Shown here: positions 55,686 to 64,000 of the stretch, piece by piece | Layout: every line of letters begins with the position of its first letter | How positions within the stretch are numbered: position 1 is the first letter of the stretch | From: Cliona cf. orientalis | Lineage: Eukaryota; Porifera; Demospongiae; Clionaida; Clionaidae | NCBI GenBank assembly: GCA_963930775.1 | Contig: OZ005706.1 | Coordinates: 6,006,428 to 6,070,427 of the forward strand | Reading direction: 5' to 3' | DNA: 64,000 nucleotides | Program-made: the position numbers and the translations under genes | The notes under the pieces: generated by a model | The model's input: only the letters and a program-made list of their open reading frames with translations | Told to the model about the DNA's origin: nothing | Database searches by the model: none

Positions 55686-57500
55686 ATATACTTGTAATAT
55701 TAATAGGTGTCATTTTTTAGAGAAGAAAATTTAATATACCACAGAAAATTGATTTTTGGTTGATTATGCTGCCACAAAAAAGTCATTTTTTGGCTATTGA
55801 GTTGGAGAAACTGAACCACTGGTTTTACTAGTTTAATGGAATGTGATTGATTGCCCACCAGTTGTACCCACCAATGTGATTAAGGTGGACAGACTGGTTT
55901 TACCAGTTTGGGGGGGGACCACCCTCCATTCAGTGGGCAAAAGAGCGGGGATTGGTTGCCTTGCTACACAGAGTATCTTTGAAGTAACTTCTAGTAAGTA
56001 GTCTCAGAGCCAGTGCTTTGGCTAGGCCCTGCAGTGAGTGAAGTGAATAGCTAGGGCCACTAATAATAGTGCTCATGATCAGTACATTTGCTGGAATAGC
56101 TCATCACAAATAATATGTATTATTCTCCATGCACTTACGGTGCATGTGATATTTATATGGAGAGCATAGGTAAGTCCTGAAGTAGGTAGTAGTGCATGTA
56201 CCTGTGTTGGGTCAATTGGCATGTTAAAAGGCACCCTTGAAAATGTGTGCTATTATAACAGGGTTTTAGGTCACTGATTTATTCTAGAGTTGGCGGTGCC
56301 CTCTTGCCACTTGATCCTATGTATTATCAATCTTAGTGCACTTATAGGCTGCGTCACAGATCCCTCCTTTTTATGCAGCACTGAGTGACTGCTCGGATTC
56401 CTCCCATTTCTGCGGTGCAATACACCCTGCACTGCGGAAATGGGGGGCGCTGCGGAAATGGAGAAGATCAGACTAAGGCCTGCAATGAGTTTGTCATTTG
56501 TCTACATAGCTATCGTAGCAGAAAGAAGGCCCGGTTAATAACTGTAAATTTGAAAATTTTCAAGGGATCCGGTATTACGTTTTTCCTCCATTTAGCGGGC
56601 AAAAGAGTATGCAGGGATTGGTTGCCTTGCTACACAGAGTATCTGTAAATGTTAGTAGGAATGGCTGCCTTTCCAGTTTGTAAGTAGCGAGGGATCCTGA
56701 CTAAGATATTAGCTTTTTTGTGCATTACTTCGCTAGGTCTCCCTCTCGTAGCTCTATTTTTGCATTCTTGCCTAGCACAGGTGTGCATGTATTGTGTGAT
56801 GCATACATATGTTTGTATACATTGTTGAGATTGTATTCACTATTGGGATGCAAGGTGGTATGTAACTACTGTGACAGCATAGCTGCGGGATCTGATAGTA
56901 GTCTATAGATGGGAGGGATCTGGCCATGCTTGTGCCTAATTTAAAGCCAAAATGTAGTAGTCAAACTGTCTATAATCAGTAACAGTGGGCAGTGTTCCAG
57001 TGTTCCATGATTATCGGCTGTTGTGCTGGTTATTGGCTGTTGTTCTCATAGGCCAAGACAGACAACTAAGGTTTATGCAATCATGATTATAAGTAGGACA
57101 CTGAAGCCATAGGATTGTGGAATTTAGAATACTGATGACACTATTATAAACTCTAGCGGGTGGAACCTGTGTGTCTGACCTATTCTGGTTGAAGTGTTGT
57201 GTAGTTTAACTTGAGCATTGTGTTGGGTGGTATAAATTGTTGCCCTAGGTATCAAAAACTGGTTTACCAGTAAGTTATAAACATTCAAGTTGTAGGCTTT
57301 CTAAGTTACCATGGCATGGCAGTCTAAGAGTTGTTACAGCAATCTGGTATTATTTCTCTCAATGACTAGTTTGTTGGCCCCCTCTCACCATTATCCTACA
57401 TCACCCATGTTTCCCAATTTAAGAAACTTTGGTTACCAGGGGATGGCTAAGGATGGTACTGTTCTCAGCAGATCAGTGCATGTTTTAGGAGTATAGGGTA
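55686..57500 (+). repeat. Long dispersed repeat, copy with complete landmarks
   Basis: Closely related to 59690-61640 along nearly all of its length: ATACCACAGAAAATTGATTT, GGTGGACAGACTGGTTTTAC, GTATTATTCTCCATGCACTT, AGAGCATAGGTAAGTCCTGA, CTGCGGAAATGGAGAAGATC, GGATCTGATAGTAGTCTATA. Relative to that copy it lacks an insertion of about 250 bp (60600-60860). Hairpin-forming CATTTCTGCGGTG/CTGCGGAAATG lies at about 56405-56460. No protein is encoded. Confidence 0.8.
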
Positions 57501-58566
57501 GGCACCTGGCTATATCACTATATAACTGAAACCCTCTCTGTGACATACCTAAACTGAATGAGAGGTACTGCCTGTCCACTGCATTGACACAAAAGGGTCA
57601 TGTAGCTGATGTAGGTGCTATATTATAACACGCTGATGTTTGCGAGTATAATAATATATACTTCGAATGCATATTATACTTTCTCACTGTGCTCTGCTGT
57701 CAATGCTGCTCTCATTCAGTTTAGGTATGTAATATGTAATGGTAGTGGTGATGAAATGCGTAATATGCATGAAACTGAAGGATCGTGAATAATTAAAATA
57801 ATTGGAGCAAGCCGATGCAAATTTCCCATAAATCGCCCATAAATATGAAAAAATCGCAGTACTTACATACATGTATATAATATGTATTGTATGGCGTAGG
57901 CCGCCAATTATTGGCCTAGGTTTGTCCCTTTGGACATATCTTCTCTGTTAAATGTCTCCAGGACTTGATTCAACCACCAGAAGAAAGAACATTTCTTCCT
58001 CTACCTCCATGACAACTTCGATGCAAGGCCGACTCATCGTTTGAGTGGGAGGAGCCCATAAAGGTCGTGGGGTCATCCGCCAATTATCGGCCACGTGTAC
58101 CCATTATCGGCCGCCCATGCATTTTCATATGCTCAATTATCGGCCGGCAACACGGATTACATCATAGCTCATTTCTAGTGCAAAATTGGTATTGCGCAAC
58201 ACCACCACGGTCTTTAGCACCAAAAATTACCCCTTACCAGCTCTGTTTGTGATTATTCTTATGTTATAATTTTTGTATGTGCTTGATACAAATTACAAAT
58301 AATGCTAAATACACCATTCTAACTAGATTCTTGGAAGCTAATGCAGATATTTTCACACCAGAGATGTTACCTAGGTCAGACAGAATCCTGAAGACCAACA
58401 TACACCTAGTCTCACAAGAGTATGCAAGAAAAATCGGTTAAAACAGTTTTAGGGCTAGATTGGAAAATTTCCAATGCTATGCTGTAAGTAGCCAAAAAGG
58501 GGGTTCGTCTGAGTCCTCTTAACTTCCCCCCTCCCCCTGTGTATCAGAAGTTATTAGAATTCTGTA
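57501..58566. other. Gene-free stretch with CCAATTATCGGCC repeats
   Basis: CCGCCAATTAT(C/T)GGCC occurs at about 57901 and 58077, with shorter ATTATCGGCC copies at 58103 and 58136, spaced about 30 bp, suggesting an old MITE or satellite. No gene. Confidence 0.4.
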
Positions 58567-58738
58567 GTTAATCGAATACAACGCATGATCCAATTTAACG
58601 CAAGAAGTTAGCATTTTACGAATTCTCATAATGTATTATAATATTATATTATGGAGCGATTGACGACCTTTACCAGAAAGATGTGCGTTTTTCAAAATTG
58701 AAATTTTTTTTCCCATGCGTTGTATTAGATTAATTAAG
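58567..58738. mobile_element. MITE with AATACAACGCATG ends
   Basis: TTAATCGAATACAACGCATG at the left and CATGCGTTGTATTAGATTAA at the right are inverted. The interior carries GGAGCGATTGACGACCTTTA. A half copy lies at about 2940-3075. Confidence 0.75.
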
Positions 58739-58919
58739 TACGGTAGCTGAAGTAGGAAATGACATCATCTGAGACAGTGTATGTGTTTTTGCATCAATGG
58801 GAGGGGCTGGATGGGGATAACTTTACTTCACCAAATTTTCAACGAAAAAATTTGATCATAGCAATATTAATCCTTATCCCTTAAATGATGATGTAGCTAT
58901 AATAATATGGTCTCCTACT

Positions 58920-59363
58920 ACCCTATGGTGGGTAATTTTCATGGGTGCTAATTTTCGTGGAAAGGCCCTCAAAATTAATTTTTGTGGTTTTAAATTTCAT
59001 GACAGGAACCAGTCCAGGGGCGTGGCACTGCACAAGCGATGATGTAATCAATATGCACGCTCAATCCTCACTCACAAACGTCTTTGTTACTAAGCCATAC
59101 CTACAGACTTGGACAAATAGCATATGAGATAGAAGTATATTAGTGTCAAAGACGCTATCAGCTGGATAACAATGGCTACTGTTGCTTGATACTGGGAAGT
59201 GTTGGCCACGCTGCCACGATGTTTGTGGCCACGCCCATCATCATGGACTCGCATAACTATATCGTGGTAGGCATTAATTTTCGTGGGTGGAAAAATTTTG
59301 TGACTGCCAAGTCAATCAACATAACGAAAATAGCACCCCATGAAAATTACCCGCCATACCCCT
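58920..59363. mobile_element. MITE with GGGTAATTTTCATGGG ends
   Basis: Left TATGGTGGGTAATTTTCATG and right CATGAAAATTACCCGCCATA are inverted. Internal TAATTTTCGTGG phrases occur on both sides. No coding frame. Confidence 0.75.
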
Positions 59364-59452
59364 ATAGGTTTTCGTCACTACCAGTCTTTTTTTTGGTGTT
59401 TTTGGCACTGCCATCCTATACTAGTAGTACCTTTTGCTTCAATCTTTATATA

Positions 59453-59675
59453 TACCGTATTTCTTCTAAAAATTCGGCCCTTCTAATTATTCGGCACCCT
59501 TTACCGAATGATTGAATATAGTCTCTAATTTTTCGGCAAAGGTCGTCATGCGTGTATGCTATAAACGGGAATGAAATGTGCACGCTGACAGAACGTTGAA
59601 TATTAACCTCTAAAAATTCGGCGAAGCTAAAGCAATATTATTATTTTCATGCGAATTTTTAGAAGAAATACGGTA
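59453..59675. mobile_element. MITE, TACCGTATTTCTTC family
   Basis: TACCGTATTTCTTCTAAAAA at the left and TTTTTAGAAGAAATACGGTA at the right are perfect over 20 bp. Internal AATTCGGC units alternate in orientation, and GGCAAAGGTCGTCA is at 59535-59548. Confidence 0.85.
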
Positions 59676-59689
59676 CATGTACTTGTAAT

Positions 59690-61760
59690 ATTAATAGGTA
59701 TCATTTTTTTAGAGAAGAAATTTTAATATACCACAGAAAAATTGATTTTTGGTTGATTGTGCTGCCACAAAAAAGTTATTTTTTTGGCTATTGAGTTGGA
59801 GACTATATTATAAACTGAACCACTGGTTTTACTAGTTTAATGGAATGTGTTTGATTGCCCACCAGTTGTACCCACCAATGTGATTAAGGTGGACAGACTG
59901 GTTTTACCAGTTTAGGGGGGAACCACCCTCCATTCAGCTGGCCAAAGAGCAGGGATTCATTGCCTTGCTACACAGAGTATCTTTGAAGTAACTTCTATTA
60001 ACTACGTAGTCTCAGAGCCAGTACTTTGGCTAGGCCCTGCAGTGAGTGAAGTGAATAGCTAGGGCCACTAATAATAGTGCTCATGGTCAGTACATTTGCT
60101 GAAATAGTTCATCACAAATAATATGTATTATTCTCCATGCACTTATGGTGCATGTGATATTTATATGGAGAGCATAGGTAAGTCCTGAAGTAGGTAGTAG
60201 TGCATGTACCTGTGTTGGGTCAATTGGCATATTAAAGGCACCCTTGAAAATATGTGTGCTATTATAACAGGGTTTTAGGTCACTGATGTATTCTAGAATT
60301 GGCGGTGCCCTCTTCTTGCCACTTGATCCTATGTGTTATCAATCTTAGTGCACTTATAGGCTGGCATAGTCTCGTCACAGATCCCTCCTTTTTATGCAGC
60401 ACTGAGTGACTTTGCTGGGATTCCTCCCATTTCTGCGGTGTAATACACCCTGCACTGCGGAAATGGGAGGCGCGCTGCGGAAATGGAGAAGATCAGACTA
60501 AGGCCTGCAATGAGTTTGTCATTTGTCTGCATAGCTATCGTAGCAGAAAGAAGGCCCAGTTAATAACTGTAAATTTGAAATTTTTCAAGGGATCGGTATT
60601 ACGGTTTTTCGGTCAGTGTAGTGCAAAAATAAGCGATTACGTCATATTCATCAAAATTAAAATGTCAAATGTGAAAAGATTGCCTATCGCGAAAATTGGA
60701 TCCCGTAAACGTTTTGTCGTACGTCAGCATGTGTAAAGATTAGGTCATGGCACTGCTGTCGTTTTATTGGCCCGGGGTCAATTAGTGCACGAGATGGTCA
60801 TGCAGAATATACCATTATGTTTCCATTTTTCAGTCTTTGGATTGTGTGCTATATATATCTCTCACAAATGTTAGTAGGAATGGCTGCCTTTCCAGTTTGT
60901 AAGTAGCAGGGGATCCTGACTAAGATATTAGCTTTCCTAGCTCTGTTTTTGCATTCTTGCCTAGCACAGGTGTGCATGTATTGTGTGATGCATACATGTG
61001 TTTGTATACACTGTTGGGATTGCATTCACTGTTGCGATGCAAGGCGGTATGTAACTACTGTGACAGCATAGCTGAGGGATCTGATAGTAGTCTATAGATG
61101 GGAGGGATCTGGCCATGCTTGTGCCTAATTTAAAGCCAAAATGTAGTAGTCAAACTGTCTAATCTGTAACAGTGGGCAGTGTTCCAGTGTTCATTATCAG
61201 CTGCTGTACTGGTTATTGGCTGTTGTTCTCATAGGCCAAAACAGACAACTCAGTAAGGTTTATGCAATCATGATTATAAGTTGGACACTGAAGCCATAGG
61301 ATTGCAGAATTTACAGTACTGATAACACTAACATATATAATACAAAATTCAGAGGGTGGAGCCTGTGTGTCTGACCTATTCTAATGACTTAGGTCACATT
61401 GGTTGAAGTGTCTAGACTTGAGCATTGCGTTGGATAGTATAAATTGTTGCCATAGGTATCAAAACTGGTTTACCACTAAGTTGTAACTTTGTAGGCTTTC
61501 TAAGTGCCTTAAATGGGTATAACTAATTCATGACAGATTTGTTTCAACTGTAGTCAAAATGGTAGTAGAATTTTATTGGGTAATAGTTGCCATAGCAGCA
61601 TAATTTTCAACTCCCAATGAATGCACTGGAGTATAGAACCGTACTGCTGCATGCATGACTCCTGTTATGCATGGCTGTCACTATAATGGTATGCCTCAAT
61701 CTCACTGTGTTCAATAATATCAAGAGTATGAAACTAAGATCCCTGCACTCGTATGTGGTC
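59690..61760 (+). repeat. Long dispersed repeat, longest copy
   Basis: Second near-complete copy, 4 kb downstream of and in the same orientation as 55686-57500. It carries the same landmarks, including the GAGCATAGGTAAGTCCTGA site at about 60171, plus an extra block at 60600-60860 and a tail with TATGCCTCAATCTCACTGTG that matches 54696. CGACGACCTTTACC lies just after it at 61810-61823. Confidence 0.8.
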
Positions 61761-62215
61761 CTTGTATCTATATATATCTCTGTGCCGCATATTATTGTGC
61801 ATGTGCCATCGACGACCTTTACCTACATATTTGTGCACATGAGCAAGCTAGCGCATGTGCACATCCTGCCTGATCATATGACTTTGTCACTCAGCTATCT
61901 CAAGAAATTTGTTAGTTGTCTTGCAGCTTTGCTTGCAAGGGCTCCCAAGAGAAGATGCTTAGAATAGAATTGCCTCCTTCTGGAAAGCACCTGTGGGCGA
62001 CATTGACTCCAGAGTGTCACCCCTTTGCATTCTCCAGGCCGCCATTGTAAGTGGTATAGTTCAGTCTAATTCTGCCCTGGCGCTTTTTTAAGCAGCTCAC
62101 ATTAGTCGTTGCTGAGGCCATAGCCAGCCATGTCATTGGGCTATCTGTTGTATCGCCCTGATGCCTAGAAATAAAATGTTTTAGCTCGGGTTGAATCGCT
62201 TCCGGTCACCTCCCG

Positions 62216-62219
<4 letters not shown>

Positions 62220-62257
<38 letters not shown>
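62220..62257. repeat. (CA)n microsatellite
   Basis: About 18 uninterrupted CA dinucleotides. Confidence 0.95.
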
Positions 62258-62261
<4 letters not shown>

Positions 62262-62299
62262 ACTATAATCTTAGTATAATGATATACACACATGTAATT

Positions 62300-62420
62300 T
62301 TTATAGTTCCAAGCTCTTAATTGAGGATCCCAATCAAGGCTTTGAACTATAGTTGTTGGCCCATGACCCCTTCTCATCATTGGCCTACCATAATAACCCA
62401 TACTGTAAATTTCCAAGTTC
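62300..62420 (+). repeat. Fragment of a dispersed repeat
   Basis: CCCAATCAAGGCTTTGAACT and CCCCTTCTCATCATTGGCCT resemble blocks at 48350-48450 (inverted), 54785-54840, 55030-55090 and 57365-57400. Confidence 0.5.
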
Positions 62421-62538
62421 TTACCGTATTGCGTGTATGCAAATGGAGGTACGCATGCGTACTTGTGCCCAATTCCAACATGAGGTGTGCAACAAATTAT
62501 TAGCCATGTTAGTTTCGAACCCTTGGTGATGCAATACA

Positions 62539-62803
62539 CTGGCGTAAGAAGCAGGGGGGCTGGGGGGGGGGGGCTGTAGCCCCCCCCATCTTGTCAACCA
62601 AGTGGGCCTAAACCTAGGAAGATATTTATTCTACTAGGCCTTGACATCTTCAGATTTGTGACGTGAAGTCTACTTTACAGCCAAATTAGCATAATAATGG
62701 GCATGATTTGAAGGTGTATTGTGTGATCCAAAAAAAATTTTGCGCGCTTTGCGCGCAATTTTATTTACAGCCCCCCTGTTCAAAAACATCTTCTTACGCC
62801 ACT
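62539..62803. mobile_element. hAT-like MITE with 8-bp target duplication
   Basis: Ends CTGGCGTAAGAAG and CTTCTTACGCCAC are inverted. Perfect 8-bp direct repeats GCAATACA (62531-62538 and 62804-62811) flank it, the target length of hAT elements. It contains GGGGGG/CCCCCC runs and TTGCGCGCTTTGCGCGCAAT, a palindrome. Same family as 20436-20904. Confidence 0.85.
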
Positions 62804-62811
62804 GCAATACA

Positions 62812-63484
62812 CCCAGTGCTGCGGAAATAGGAGGGATCTAGGTTCGCTGTAGGCATGCAATGGATCTGTGCAGCGTGTACTTAAATTTCACGGTACCCCC
62901 ACAGTTTAAATTTGAATACTGTGCATGCGCAAGTTGGATTGTGAATACATAAAACACCAAGGACTTGGAAATGCACAGTACCCCTCTGGCATTGCCTATA
63001 GAAATTTTTGTATCTAGGCGATGGCCAATAAATGCAGTCTAATGAATTTCTAATTATTATATGAAGAAATTAAGTATATATAGCAGCTAGCCTAGTAACA
63101 TACACACACACTCACACTCACAGAACGACTATACCATATCCCTCACGCATGCGCCGAGGTTAATTAACTACAAAACTTATGGTTTTGCTATCATTTAGCA
63201 GAAGTAGGCTTATATAGAGCCATGGGCTTTAATATTCAATATTCATGATAGTTCAGACATTAGTTTCTGTTCAATAATTACTTGTATAATTAAAGTCTAA
63301 CTGCCAAATTGTACTAGAGCACCACAGATCCTTTGCCCATTCAGTTGATACCAGACAAATATAATATACAAGTAAAAAAAGAACAACTGAATAAAATATT
63401 ATTGAAGGATGAAGTAGGGATGGCAGTACCATAAAGTACACAAACAATGTTTGTGAGGATAATCACATCCACTATACATCCCAG
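62812..63484. other. Gene-free stretch
   Basis: Begins with the CTGCGGAAATAGGAGG phrase known from the long repeat (56420, 60470). The part at 63405-63485 resembles 49250-49340. No gene. Confidence 0.4.
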
Positions 63485-63577
63485 GGGCGGATCCAGAGCC
63501 TCCAATGGGTGGGGGTGCTAAATTGAATAATCGTACACGAAGCGCGCGCTAAAATTTTGGCCACGCCCCCTTTGTTA
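63485..63577. mobile_element. GGCGGATCCAG MITE end, interrupted by a LINE
   Basis: GGGGCGGATCCAGAGCC marks one terminus of the family seen complete at 32297-32592, followed by its CGAAGCGCGCGC and CACGCCCCCTTTG phrases. It stops where the LINE 3' end begins. Confidence 0.6.
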
Positions 63578-64000
63578 TGAAACCTTTTTTTGTATTTATT
63601 ACGTGAATAAGTGGTAATATTTGTAAGAACAATGTAAACGCAGTCAAGCACAAAAATAATAATTTACAAGTATATAAAACTGAGCATACAACTCGACGTG
63701 TATACAAAAAATCAAGAGTTAAAATAAGTGAACAGACAATGCAAAAAGTTAGCAGGAGGCTGAGAACCTGGCCTCGGAGGAGACAAGGTCAAGTGGAGGG
63801 ATGGACTGTTTAAAGGGGCGACCTGAGGCAGATCGGGCTTCACGGATACATTGAATGGATGACCGGAGAAGAGAAAAGGATAGACTGCATCTAATCCAAG
63901 CCATGGTACGACTGTAAGGAGCATCTCGCTTGGCAGAGATTAAGGAGGCGAGGGACTTCACAGCAACCTTGATGTCTGAAGTCTGTCATGATGTGTGCGT
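63578..64000 (-). mobile_element. Non-LTR retrotransposon 3' end, runs off the window
   Basis: The minus-strand frame ending at a TAA at 63749 encodes the conserved C-terminal helix pair of a LINE reverse-transcriptase protein: VAVKSLASLISAKRDAPYS, TMAWIRCSLSFSLLRSSIQC, IREARSASGRPFKQS. An in-frame TGA lies just upstream at about 63984, where a tryptophan would fit, so the copy is probably dead. The 3' untranslated part ends with AATAAATACAAAAAAAGG near 63578. The body of the element lies beyond position 64000. Confidence 0.75.

Noticed and set aside
62165..62539. Minus-strand frame with a long Cys-Val run
   Set aside because: It is a translation of the (CA)n microsatellite.

Overview
The window looks like nuclear DNA of a marine sponge (probably a demosponge). 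It is AT-rich, its genes have several short exons with GT-AG introns, and it is crowded with small inverted-repeat transposons. The genes also point that way: Ig-like domains with an upstream CPG cysteine, a decayed kinase-Kelch gene, and a Crypton-type DUF3504 gene. I could run no database search, so the species is not identified. Gene models were spliced by hand from splice consensus and reading phase.

4.2-20.1 kb is the main attraction. It holds six related type I membrane receptor genes in mixed orientation, called A to F here: A (4234-5617, -), B (7081-8656, -), C (9117-10440, -), D (11612-13955, +), E (14994-16999, -) and F (18004-20059, +). Each has a signal-peptide exon, one Ig-like exon, one fibronectin-III exon, sometimes a sushi exon (D, E), a membrane span and a cytoplasmic tail. 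Nearly all introns are phase 1. Tails differ: B carries an ITAM-spaced pair of tyrosine motifs, E carries two ITIM-type motifs, D has many tyrosines, and C and F have almost no tail. This is the layout of a paired activating/inhibitory receptor cluster, or of an allorecognition-type Ig cluster as in Hydractinia. Gene A is a pseudogene with a B-like ectodomain and an E-like tail. Gene B has one frameshift.

20-40 kb holds a decayed kinase-Kelch gene (21742-23111), a coiled-coil gene (24805-25572) with a degraded paralogue (36229-36943), a 558-residue Crypton/DUF3504 tyrosine-recombinase gene (29190-30866), another spliced type I membrane protein (31264-32658), and the last two exons of a lysosomal alpha-mannosidase (37828-38328). 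A small secreted protein may lie at 3107-3553.

40-64 kb shows no convincing host gene. It consists of nested transposons, two truncated non-LTR retrotransposon ends (38639-39140 and 63749 to the window end), tRNA-like sequences, tandem repeats, and a ~2-kb repeat present at least four times in direct orientation between 51 and 62 kb.
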